Of a stretch of DNA of 8,361 nt, positions 1 to 6,271 are shown piece by piece. Every line of letters starts with the position of its first letter. Position 1 is the first letter of the stretch. The stretch is taken from contig JANWHV010000161.1 of assembly GCA_025450255.1 (NCBI GenBank), positions 1 through 8,361 on the forward strand. The letters run 5' to 3'. The DNA comes from Chloroflexota bacterium (GTDB lineage: Bacteria; Chloroflexota; UBA5177; JANWHV01). The notes below the pieces were generated by a model, which worked only from the letters and a program-made list of their open reading frames with translations, ran no database searches and was not told where the DNA came from. Made by a program: the position numbers and the translations under genes.

Positions 1-83
1 CGGTTTCGCCGCGCGATCTCCGCGCGTTCAGAGCCTGTCAGCATCGCGCTCTTGGCGATGGCAGTTCCGTCAATATGGCTCAT
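1..83 (-). CDS. 5' end of an unrecognised gene, cut by the window edge
   Basis: Only the first 27 codons are inside the window; the protein begins MSHIDGTAIAKSAMLTGSER and continues leftward out of view without a stop. The ATG (83-81) lies one base after the TGA of the aldo/keto reductase (87-85), so the two are very probably one transcript with coupled translation. No clear Shine-Dalgarno precedes this ATG. A second in-frame ATG at 44-42 follows a weak AAGAG and is an alternative start. The visible residues carry no motif I recognise, so no function is assigned. That it is a gene is inferred from the tight spacing and the open frame to the edge. Confidence 0.5.
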   Translation of the reverse strand, partial: MSHIDGTAIAKSAMLTGSERAEIARRN

Positions 84-84
84 G

Positions 85-1083
85 TCAGGATGCGACGCCG
101 GCGGCCGGCGCCAGATGGAAGCCGTGGTTGTACAGGTCAGCCACGCGAGAAAGCTCGGCTTCCGTCAGGTCGGTGGTTTCCGATGCCGCCGCGAACTCAC
201 GCAGTTGCTCGCCATCGTAAATGTTCGGCAACGTCGACGCGACGGTCGGATCCGCGAGCAGCCACTTGAGCGAGGCCTGACCCAGCGTACGATTGCCGCC
301 CTCGGTGAGGAACCCCAATTGCTCGACCTTTTGCAGACCATCGAGGAGCCACTGGCGCGGCCGATGGCGGCGATGGTCGTTGGGTCCGAACGTCGTCTCG
401 CTGGTGTACTTGCCCTCGAGCAGGCCGCTCGAATGCGTAACCCGAACCAGGAGCCCGGCGCCAATCACCCGCGCCTCGTCGGAAAGCCGCCGTCCAGGCT
501 CTTGTTCGAGAATGTTGTAAATCATGTGCAGAACCGGCACGCGTCTCTTGCGCAACGCGGCAAGTCCCTCGTCAAGCCAGCCAATCGCCGGCCCAAGCGC
601 GGCGCCGTAACTGAGAATCTTGCCCTCGGTTACAAGGTCGTCAAGCACGGCGAACAGGTCATCGCTCTGCACTTCGCTCATGCGGACGTTATGGACCTGA
701 TAATTGTCTATGCGGTCAGTTTGCAAACGATTGAGGCTGCCCTCCACTGCCTGGCGTACGAACGTGGGCGTGACATTCTTGGGCAGTTCTTGTTGACCTG
801 TTCTTTCGCCGCCAAATGTTTGCCATTCATAGCCAAACTTCGTGGCGATCACTATCTGATCGCGTTTGCCGCGCAGGCCGCGCTCAAGCATCGTCTCGCC
901 AAGGCCGTTGCCGTAGGTGTCGGCTGTGTCATAGAATGTGATGCCAAGGTCAAACGCTTCACGAAGGAGGCCTATCCCGACCTCCTCATCCGTGATTCCC
1001 CACCATTTGGTGGCGACCGTCCATAGCCCGAAGCCGATTTCTGAAACGCGAATCCCCGTGGAGCCTAGCTCGCGATAGCGCAT
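85..1083 (-). CDS. Aldo/keto reductase (Tas/YajO-like, COG0667 type)
   Basis: The gene encodes 332 residues, a typical length for a cytosolic NAD(P)H-dependent aldo/keto reductase with a TIM-barrel fold. The N-terminus [19 protein letters not shown] is the family signature. The catalytic tetrad is visible: D52 and Y57 (in [10 protein letters not shown]), K82 (in IATKFG) and H131 (in DNYQVHNV). A late [11 protein letters not shown] segment matches the family's conserved loop. The open frame extends upstream to 1443, but the start is set at 1083 because a strong GGGAGG lies 4 bases before this ATG and because homologues begin with this sequence. The family reduces aldehydes, ketones or sugars, and the substrate cannot be read from sequence. 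It is divergent from ilvD and probably co-transcribed with the partial gene starting at 83. The assignment to the family is secure. Confidence 0.93.
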   Translation of the reverse strand: MRYRELGSTGIRVSEIGFGLWTVATKWWGITDEEVGIGLLREAFDLGITFYDTADTYGNGLGETMLERGLRGKRDQIVIATKFGYEWQTFGGERTGQQELPKNVTPTFVRQAVEGSLNRLQTDRIDNYQVHNVRMSEVQSDDLFAVLDDLVTEGKILSYGAALGPAIGWLDEGLAALRKRRVPVLHMIYNILEQEPGRRLSDEARVIGAGLLVRVTHSSGLLEGKYTSETTFGPNDHRRHRPRQWLLDGLQKVEQLGFLTEGGNRTLGQASLKWLLADPTVASTLPNIYDGEQLREFAAASETTDLTEAELSRVADLYNHGFHLAPAAGVAS

Positions 1084-1278
1084 GGAAACCTCCCGCCGCT
1101 CTATCCTCACGGGGCACTGAGGTTGGAATGCGGCCTTCCAGTCTGTAAAGTGTCTCTCGCCTGAGTATACCAAAGGCTTGAGTTCCAGCCCGACCGCAAA
1201 CGCCGACCCTTTACTAACCCAACTGCCGGAGGGCATCATCAGGAAACAGCGAGAAAACCACAGAGGCGGGAGGATACA
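1084..1278. promoter_or_regulatory. Divergent intergenic region between aldo/keto reductase and ilvD
   Basis: This 195-bp spacer must hold the promoters of both divergent genes. On the plus strand, TTGGAA (1123-1128) and TAAAGT (1146-1151) are 17 bases apart, a weak sigma-70-like match (4/6 each) that would give ilvD a leader of about 120 nt. On the minus strand, TATACT (1169-1164) is a good -10 match without a recognisable -35. An identical 9-base GGCGGGAGG precedes both start codons (1097-1089 minus, 1265-1273 plus). A short inverted repeat TGGAA/TTCCA lies at 1124-1140. I see no T-box or leucine/isoleucine-rich leader peptide. The promoter calls are tentative. Confidence 0.3.
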
Positions 1279-2961
1279 GTGGCGCGGGAACCCAAGCTGC
1301 CGAGTCGCACGATCATCGAGGGTCGAGATCGCGCCGCGGCGCGGTCCTACTATAAATCCATTGGCTTCGGCGATGAGGACCTCAAGAAGCCGATTATCGG
1401 CATAGCCAACACCTGGATCGAGACGATGCCGTGCAACTTCCACCTGCGGCGCCTGGCCGCGAAGGTGAAAGAAGGCGTACGCGCGGCCGGCGGTACGCCC
1501 ATGGAGTTCAATACCGTCGCCATCAGTGACGGTATCACCATGGGCACGGAAGGCATGAAAGCCTCCCTGATCAGCCGCGAGGTCATCGCGGACTCGATCG
1601 AGTTATGCGGCCGAGGCTACATGTTTGATGCCATCGTCGCCCTGGTGGGCTGCGACAAAACGATCCCCGGCGCCGCAATGGGCCTGGCGCGTCTCAACGT
1701 GCCAGGCCTTGTACTGTATGGCGGCACGATCGCACCCGGAAAGTTCAAAGGCAAGGACATTTCAATTCAAAACGTCTTCGAGGCAGTGGGCGCGAACGCA
1801 GCGGGGCGCATGTCCGATGCCGACCTGCTCGAAATCGAGAACAACGCCTGCCCCGGCGCCGGTGCGTGCGGCGGCCAGTTTACCGCGAACACCATGGCCA
1901 TGGCGCTAGAATTCATCGGCCTGTCCGCCATGTATACCGCAAGCGTGCCGGCCACTGATCCGCGCAAAGACGACGTCAGTTACCGTTGCGGCACTCTGAT
2001 CATGGACATGCTGCGACGCGATTTGCGGCCTCGGGATGTCTTGACCCGCAAGGCGTTCGAAAACGCGATAGCCGGCGTGGCTACCAGCGGCGGCTCCACG
2101 AACGCGGTGCTGCACCTTATCGCCATGGCGCGCGAGATTGGCGTTCCGTTGACGATGGATGACTTTGACGAAATCAGTCGACGTACACCGCTGCTGGTCG
2201 ACCTCGCGCCGGGCGGTACGTATCTTGCCCTGGATGTGGATCGAGCCGGCGGGATACCGCTTGTCGCCCAACGGCTCGTACAGGCAGGCTTGATGGATGG
2301 CTCCCAGATGACGCCGACCGGTCGCACTATTGCGGAGGAGGCTGCCGACGCCGTGGAGACACCTGGCCAGCTGGTCGTCAGATCCCTGGACAACCCGATC
2401 AAGGCTTCCGGTGGCCTGGTGATCCTCCGCGGTACCCTGGCGCCGGAAGGCTGCGTGGTGAAAGTAGCAGGATATGAGCGCCGCAAGCATCAAGGCCCGG
2501 CCCGCGTCTTCGATCGAGAAGAAGACGCAATGTCGGCCGTGACCGGGGGCAGGATTCTCGCCGGAGATGTGATCGTCATTCGCTACGAGGGACCGCGCGG
2601 CGGTCCAGGCATGCGCGAAATGCTCGGCGTCACCAGCGCGGTCGTGGGCGCCGGACTGGGTGAGACTGTGGCGCTGTTGACTGACGGCAGGTTCAGTGGC
2701 GCCACGCGCGGGCTGATGGCCGGCCATGTGGCGCCCGAAGCCGCGCACGGCGGTCCAATTGCCGCCGTACTCGAGGGAGACACCATCACAATCGATATCG
2801 ATAGGCGGCGATTGGACATCGAAATCTCCGAGGACGAGACTCGACGTCGCCTTGAAACGTGGTCGCCGCCCGCGCCGAAATACACCATCGGCGTGTTCGC
2901 GAAGTATGCGGCGACAGTGACCTCGGCCGCGGAGGGCGCAATCACCGTGGCGAAGTTCTAG
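1279..2961 (+). CDS. ilvD: Dihydroxy-acid dehydratase
   Basis: This 560-residue enzyme converts 2,3-dihydroxy-3-methylbutanoate and 2,3-dihydroxy-3-methylpentanoate to the 2-oxo acids that precede valine and isoleucine; it acts in the cytosol with an Fe-S cluster and Mg2+. The sequence carries the IlvD/Edd signatures: PCNFHL with C52, GCDKTIPG with C125 and the metal-binding D126-K127 (the Lys carbamylated in known structures), [16 protein letters not shown] with C197 at the position of the third cluster cysteine, and [12 protein letters not shown] with S473, the expected catalytic base. Length and motifs fit dihydroxy-acid dehydratase better than 6-phosphogluconate dehydratase (Edd, about 600 aa) or sugar-acid dehydratases, though the latter cannot be fully excluded. 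It starts with GTG, supported by GGGAGGA four bases upstream (1268-1274). No other ilv or leu genes are next to it. Confidence 0.95.
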   Translation: MAREPKLPSRTIIEGRDRAAARSYYKSIGFGDEDLKKPIIGIANTWIETMPCNFHLRRLAAKVKEGVRAAGGTPMEFNTVAISDGITMGTEGMKASLISREVIADSIELCGRGYMFDAIVALVGCDKTIPGAAMGLARLNVPGLVLYGGTIAPGKFKGKDISIQNVFEAVGANAAGRMSDADLLEIENNACPGAGACGGQFTANTMAMALEFIGLSAMYTASVPATDPRKDDVSYRCGTLIMDMLRRDLRPRDVLTRKAFENAIAGVATSGGSTNAVLHLIAMAREIGVPLTMDDFDEISRRTPLLVDLAPGGTYLALDVDRAGGIPLVAQRLVQAGLMDGSQMTPTGRTIAEEAADAVETPGQLVVRSLDNPIKASGGLVILRGTLAPEGCVVKVAGYERRKHQGPARVFDREEDAMSAVTGGRILAGDVIVIRYEGPRGGPGMREMLGVTSAVVGAGLGETVALLTDGRFSGATRGLMAGHVAPEAAHGGPIAAVLEGDTITIDIDRRRLDIEISEDETRRRLETWSPPAPKYTIGVFAKYAATVTSAAEGAITVAKF

Positions 2962-3002
2962 CGCAAGGGCACGAACACGCTCACGCTGTCATGGATGGCT
3001 AC

Positions 3003-3062
3003 CGTACCCATCGTGTGGTACGTTCTGCAAGGTCTGCCGCGTGGCGATGTGGCAGACCGTAC
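3003..3062 (+). promoter_or_regulatory. Two competing stem-loops in the ilvD to DksA-like spacer
   Basis: The 122-bp gap holds three nested inverted repeats. CGTACC (3003-3008) pairs with GGTACG (3017-3022) around an 8-base loop. GGTCTGCC (3031-3038) pairs perfectly with GGCAGACC (3051-3058) around 12 bases. GTACG (3018-3022) can instead pair with CGTAC (3058-3062), enclosing the second stem. The first hairpin and this outer pairing share the same strand, so they exclude each other. No T-run follows, so a classical intrinsic terminator for ilvD is unlikely. The second element ends about 9 bases before the GAAGGA ribosome binding site of the next gene, so it could equally be an operator or a leader structure. 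Confidence 0.4.
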
Positions 3063-3083
3063 TAAAGAGTGAAGGAACGAAAT

Positions 3084-3455
3084 ATGCCGACGACACCAGA
3101 GCGTGCCAATCACCTCAACACCGCTCAGCTGTCGCGTCTCAAAAAGCGGCTTGAGGCCGAGCGAGCCGAGTTTAAGGCCAAAATCGGCGCGGCAAAAGGC
3201 TCGGGAGTCGAAGCTCAAGTCGAAGATCCGTTGCTCAGGGAGCCCGAGGACTTCGGCGAGCTTGGGAAGGATATCACGATTGAGGAAACGGAGCTTGCCA
3301 TCGCGGCGAACGAGCATCGCATTTTGGACCATATCGAGAGAGCGCTTGAGCGCATGAAAGACGGCACCTACGGCCTCAGCGAGATTACGGGCAAGCCGAT
3401 TCCGTATGAGCGCTTGGAGGCGCTTCCCTGGGCGACCACGAACGTCGAGGATTGA
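3084..3455 (+). CDS. DksA/TraR-family protein with a cysteine-less zinc-finger fold
   Basis: The gene encodes 123 residues. The N-terminal half is charged and helical (about 13-38) and a second helix spans about 63-92, consistent with the coiled coil of DksA/TraR proteins that enter the RNA polymerase secondary channel. The C-terminus, DGTYGLSEITGKPIPYERLE followed by ALPWATTNVED, matches the family finger module. The canonical C-x2-C-x17-C-x2-C ligands are replaced by S99, T102, N120 and D123 with spacing intact. The DxxDxA tip motif of Escherichia coli DksA is not obvious, so ppGpp-type activity is doubtful. It resembles the small DksA/YteA/YocK-like stress proteins of Gram-positive bacteria. 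ATG 3084 is preferred over in-frame GTG 3069 because GAAGGA (3071-3076) lies seven bases before the ATG. It may be transcribed from its own promoter after ilvD. Confidence 0.85.
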   Translation: MPTTPERANHLNTAQLSRLKKRLEAERAEFKAKIGAAKGSGVEAQVEDPLLREPEDFGELGKDITIEETELAIAANEHRILDHIERALERMKDGTYGLSEITGKPIPYERLEALPWATTNVED

Positions 3456-3589
3456 GCGTAGTCGCGCGAATCAACGCCGCCGCGCCGGTGTGATGCGCCG
3501 CCACGGCTCAAGTTCATGCTCCGCGCCGAGAAGCGGCACGGGTCGCTTATCCACCCGTATATCTTTACGATGTACTGATGTTCGATCGA

Positions 3590-3604
3590 TAGAATGGTGA
3601 AACC
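3590..3604 (+). promoter_or_regulatory. Possible -10 element just before the FAD oxidoreductase gene
   Basis: TAGAAT at 3590-3595 matches the -10 consensus in five of six bases and lies only nine bases before the ATG at 3605. Initiation from it would give a leaderless or nearly leaderless mRNA. The gene also lacks a good Shine-Dalgarno (only GGTGAA at 3597-3602). No convincing -35 hexamer is found 16-18 bases upstream, so the call is weak. Confidence 0.2.
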
Positions 3605-4933
3605 ATGAGTACGGTGAATGCATTCGGCAAGCGCACCGCCGTACTCGGCGCGGGTGCTCTCGGGCTCACGTTGGCCTATCGGCTGGGCCAACGCGGCGAT
3701 TCCGTGACGGTGATCGAGCGCGAGCACGAACCGGGCGGCCTCGCCGCCGGATTTCAAGTCGCGTCGCGCGCTGATGGATCACCCGTCTACCTGGAAAAGT
3801 TTTATCACCATTTATTTCGCGCGGACCACGCAGCGGTGGATCTCATTCAAGAACTCGGCCTGAGCGATCGGCTCGTGTGGCCATCCCCTGTCTCAACCAT
3901 ATTGCGCGACGGAAGGGTACAGCGCCTCGACGGCGTCCGCGCGCTGCTGCGCCTGGCCGCGCTGCCGCCGATCGACCGCGTGCGCATGGGCGCCGTGCTC
4001 GCGTATCTGAAGCTTGAGAAGGGCTTCGAACGGCTTGAGGGCCAAACCGCGGAGGCATGGCTCACCAGATGGATGGGCGGCAACGCCTATAAGGTCTTCG
4101 CGGAGCCGCTGCTTCAGCAGAAATTCGGCGAATATAGCGACAAAATAGCCATGCCATGGTTCTGGTCAAGGGTGCATCTCCGTAGCACCGAGTTGGGGTA
4201 TTTGCTCGGCGGTTTCCAGCAACTGTACGACACGCTTGCCCACCGCGTTCGCGCGCTGGGCGGCGACGTGCGGCTTGGCGCGTCCGTGACCGCGATCGAG
4301 GTGCGCCCGGACGGCGGCATCGACGTTTCAGCCAAAGGCGAGCCGCACCGCTTCGACCGCGTAATCTCTACCCTGCCGGCCAGAACCACTATCGGATTGA
4401 CAGAGGACATCGACGAGCAGTTCGCGCGCAAGTACGGGGGCGGAGTGGCGCTGAGCGCCCACTGCCTTGTACTGGAAATGAATCGTAGCCTGACGGACGC
4501 GTACTGGATAGCCATAAATGATCCTGGCTATCCGTTTCTGGCAGTGGTCGAGCATACAAACTATATCCCTCCCTCTGAATACGGTGGCAAGCACCTGCTG
4601 TACATCGGCAACTACCTGCCGCCGCGGGATCCCCTGTTCGCTCGGACCAAGGAAGAGTTGCTGTCAACCTTTTTGCCGTATCTCCGCCGTATCAATCCGG
4701 ACCTTCAAGAGTCCTGGGTCACGGCAGTATACTCCTTCTCGGCGCCGTTCGCGCAACCGATCGTGACGACGAGTTTTCGCGGCGAGATGCCGCCGCACAA
4801 GATGCCGGTGCCTAACCTGTATCTCGCGAATATGTTTCAGATTTACCCACAGGATCGCGGCCAGAACTACAGTATCACGATGGCCGAGCGCATAGTTCGC
4901 CTACTGGAGCGCGAAGCCAGGGATCGTGCGTGA
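3605..4933 (+). CDS. FAD-dependent amine-oxidase / protoporphyrinogen-oxidase-like flavoenzyme
   Basis: This 442-residue protein starts with a classical Rossmann FAD-binding motif: GAGALG at residues 15-20, an acidic strand end at E38 and the second glycine pair PGGLA at 43-47. The C-terminus has the FAD-closing segment NLYLANMFQIYPQDRGQNYS followed by a helix, as in the flavin amine oxidase/HemY superfamily (COG1232). Members include protoporphyrinogen oxidase, phytoene desaturase-like enzymes and UDP-galactopyranose mutase-like proteins; homologues of this subgroup are often found with glycosyltransferase genes. No heme or carotenoid genes are adjacent, so the substrate is unknown. No signal peptide or clear membrane segment is seen. 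It starts 149 bp after the DksA-like gene and converges with dnaJ, 74 bp away. The family call is strong and the specific function open. Confidence 0.85.
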   Translation: MSTVNAFGKRTAVLGAGALGLTLAYRLGQRGDSVTVIEREHEPGGLAAGFQVASRADGSPVYLEKFYHHLFRADHAAVDLIQELGLSDRLVWPSPVSTILRDGRVQRLDGVRALLRLAALPPIDRVRMGAVLAYLKLEKGFERLEGQTAEAWLTRWMGGNAYKVFAEPLLQQKFGEYSDKIAMPWFWSRVHLRSTELGYLLGGFQQLYDTLAHRVRALGGDVRLGASVTAIEVRPDGGIDVSAKGEPHRFDRVISTLPARTTIGLTEDIDEQFARKYGGGVALSAHCLVLEMNRSLTDAYWIAINDPGYPFLAVVEHTNYIPPSEYGGKHLLYIGNYLPPRDPLFARTKEELLSTFLPYLRRINPDLQESWVTAVYSFSAPFAQPIVTTSFRGEMPPHKMPVPNLYLANMFQIYPQDRGQNYSITMAERIVRLLEREARDRA

Positions 4934-5007
4934 GACGATCTTGGGGTCACGCTGAGGGCCAGTCACCACAGGCATCCAGGGATCCATGCAATAGTCCAGG
5001 TCGCTCG
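4934..5007. other. Convergent spacer between the FAD oxidoreductase and dnaJ
   Basis: These 74 bases separate two genes that face each other. I see a GGATCC palindrome flanked by GCAT/ATGC but no GC-rich stem followed by a T-run on either strand, so no intrinsic terminator is called. No small ORF is supported. Confidence 0.4.
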
Positions 5008-5994
5008 CTAGCCACCCTCGCCTACCGCCGAGACGCTCAAATCCGATCCTTCATTGGGCTGGCTCTCAGTGATCCGCACCGTGATGAATTGGTCACCCCT
5101 GTGCCAGGATCCGTGTGGGCGCATACCGGCGCCTCCAATGCGCAGCAGCGAACGATCGGCGGTACGCGGCGGTATACGCAGCCGCTTGGGTCCGCGCAGG
5201 GTCGGAACCTCGATCGAGCATCCGTGCTCCGCGTCTTGGGGGCTCAATGGCAAGGACATCAGAATATCGATGCCGCTGCGCTGTAGCACCTGGTCGGGCT
5301 CAACCTCGACGCGCAGGCGAAGATCGCCTCTAGGTCCATTCCGCGGCCCGGTATCACCATCGCCCTTAAGCGCCAACACCGTGCCATGTTCCACGGCAGG
5401 GGGAATGGCGACTATCAGGGCCGTCGATCCGCGCCGTCTTCCCGATCCAAGACAATTCGGACACGGCGGCGTGCTGATAACGCCGCTCCCCTGACAACGG
5501 GCGCATTCCTCGCCGCCGGTGCGCGTATTTCCCGTGCCAAGGCATTTTGGACAGCGTATGCTGGTGCCGCCCTCCGCGGTCCCAGAACCAACGCACACGG
5601 CGCAAACCTCGCGACGCATCACCTCGACTGGAACCTCCACCCCAAAGGCGGACTCGCGCAGCGATAGGGTGACGGTGAGATTGACATCAGCGCCGCGCAA
5701 CGCGCCTCGCCCCGGCACGCCAGTTGACCCGCCAGTGGGGTTTCGCGCGCGCGTGCCGGCCGGTGCACGGCGCGATGCGTCGTAGTCGCGCCGCCGGACT
5801 GGGTCGCTCAGAACGGCGTGAGCATGCGCGATTTGGGCAAATCGTCGCGCCGCGTCGTGAGCCCGATTCACATCAGGATGCACCAGGCGCGCCAACGATC
5901 GAAATGCCCGGCGCACCTCGTCGGCGTCCGCATTGGGCGCGATACCCAATACGTCATAAAGATTACGGCTGCTCAACACTGCGTCCCCGTTCAT
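5008..5994 (-). CDS. dnaJ: DnaJ-type co-chaperone (class A, compact)
   Basis: This 328-residue Hsp40 is expected to deliver unfolded proteins to DnaK and stimulate its ATPase. The J domain occupies about residues 10-73 (NLYDVLGIAPNADADEVRRA) with the catalytic HPD at 39-41. A short linker (about 75-100) is poor in phenylalanine and only modestly rich in glycine. Four CxxCxGxG zinc repeats follow at C131, C148, C164 and C178, all eight cysteines being present. The C-terminal substrate-binding domains run to the end, including the late conserved GDQFITVRI. It is shorter than typical DnaJ (about 370-380), mostly through the linker and the C-terminal end. The start at 5994 is supported by GAGGG four bases upstream. 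No dnaK, grpE or hrcA is nearby, so it may be a second DnaJ paralogue rather than the main one. Confidence 0.92.
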   Translation of the reverse strand: MNGDAVLSSRNLYDVLGIAPNADADEVRRAFRSLARLVHPDVNRAHDAARRFAQIAHAHAVLSDPVRRRDYDASRRAPAGTRARNPTGGSTGVPGRGALRGADVNLTVTLSLRESAFGVEVPVEVMRREVCAVCVGSGTAEGGTSIRCPKCLGTGNTRTGGEECARCQGSGVISTPPCPNCLGSGRRRGSTALIVAIPPAVEHGTVLALKGDGDTGPRNGPRGDLRLRVEVEPDQVLQRSGIDILMSLPLSPQDAEHGCSIEVPTLRGPKRLRIPPRTADRSLLRIGGAGMRPHGSWHRGDQFITVRITESQPNEGSDLSVSAVGEGG

Positions 5995-6003
5995 ATACCC
6001 TCA

Positions 6004-6013
6004 ATTGTACAAT
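6004..6013. promoter_or_regulatory. Perfect 10-bp palindrome at the dnaJ promoter
   Basis: ATTGTACAAT is a perfect palindrome nine bases upstream of the dnaJ start codon. On the minus strand it contains TACAAT (6009-6004), a five-of-six -10 match, although no good -35 is found at 16-18 bases and initiation here would leave almost no room for the GAGGG site. It could be a small operator. It does not resemble the CIRCE element (a 9-bp inverted repeat with 9-bp spacer). Confidence 0.25.
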
Positions 6014-6139
6014 CGCCGCGTTCCGTCCGGCTTGAAAATGAATAGCCTCGACCACTGGTACCATGAGAATGCGCATCGTGCCAAAGCCTGGCCGTCGATC
6101 GTGCCCGCGGTCGGATCGAACGCATTACGTTTGTCCCGC

Positions 6140-6177
6140 GGTTACTACGAGGAGAATCCAATGGAGATGCTCTCACA
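6140..6177 (+). repeat. Direct repeat, copy 1 of a ribosome-binding/start module
   Basis: This 38-bp stretch begins GGTTACTACGAGGAGAATCC, continues through an ATG at 6161 and encodes MEMLS. It recurs 71 bp downstream (6211-6248) with a single difference (C at 6172, T at 6243). It carries AGGAGA (6150-6155) at good spacing from the ATG, so it should be a functional translation start. After 6177 the similarity fades. Confidence 0.9.
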
Positions 6178-6271
6178 TAGCGCCGCGCAATTGCAGCCGG
6201 CCTACTGGCCGGTTACTACGAGGAGAATCCAATGGAGATGCTTTCACAAGCCCAGCGCGACGCACGCGTGA
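6161..6271 (+). CDS. Possible 36-residue leader ORF overlapping the peroxiredoxin start
   Basis: Translation from the first copy of the duplicated start module gives a 36-residue peptide beginning MEMLSHSAAQLQPAYWPVTT and ending at a TGA at 6269-6271, 40 bases into the peroxiredoxin gene in a different frame. The ribosome binding site is identical to that of the peroxiredoxin. Codons 13-17 (Pro-Ala-Tyr-Trp-Pro) fall on the hairpin at 6197-6212, so ribosomes translating the leader would melt that stem next to the downstream ribosome binding site. The peptide shows no homology I recognise; it may be a regulatory leader or merely a by-product of a tandem duplication. Confidence 0.35.
   Translation: MEMLSHSAAQLQPAYWPVTTRRIQWRCFHKPSATHA
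6197..6212 (+). promoter_or_regulatory. GC-rich hairpin upstream of the peroxiredoxin ribosome binding site
   Basis: CCGGCC (6197-6202), loop TACT, then GGCCGG (6207-6212) form a perfect six-pair GC stem, extendable by a G-U and an A-U pair to 6195-6214. It spans the junction of the two start-module copies and ends eight bases before AGGAG of the peroxiredoxin. No T-run follows, so it is not a standard terminator; an effect on translation initiation is plausible but inferred. Confidence 0.5.
6211..6248 (+). repeat. Direct repeat, copy 2 of the start module (used by the peroxiredoxin)
   Basis: This is the second copy of the 38-bp module, 37 of 38 bases identical to 6140-6177. Its AGGAGA (6221-6226) and ATG (6232) are the start signals of the peroxiredoxin gene. 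The 71-bp offset is not a multiple of three, so the two starts lie in different frames. Confidence 0.9.

Noticed and set aside
52..1026. Long plus-strand open frame of 324 codons
   Set aside because: It lies antisense to the aldo/keto reductase, whose catalytic residues and ribosome binding site are clear; the translated product has no recognisable motif. It is a high-GC shadow.
1906..2748. Minus-strand open frame of 280 codons
   Set aside because: It is antisense to the middle of ilvD, which is unambiguous; composition and lack of motifs indicate a shadow.
3547..3555. DnaA-box-like TTATCCACC, with another TTACCCACA near 4847-4855
   Set aside because: Two isolated imperfect boxes 1.3 kb apart, one inside a gene, with no AT-rich unwinding region or dnaA/dnaN nearby; not an origin.
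4950..5007. Possible terminator between the convergent FAD oxidoreductase and dnaJ genes
   Set aside because: Only a GGATCC palindrome with short GCAT/ATGC flanks is seen; there is no strong stem with a T-run on either strand.
6101..6125. GTTCGATCC on the minus strand, resembling a tRNA T-arm
   Set aside because: The flanking bases do not form a five-pair T-stem and no acceptor or anticodon arm can be built around it.
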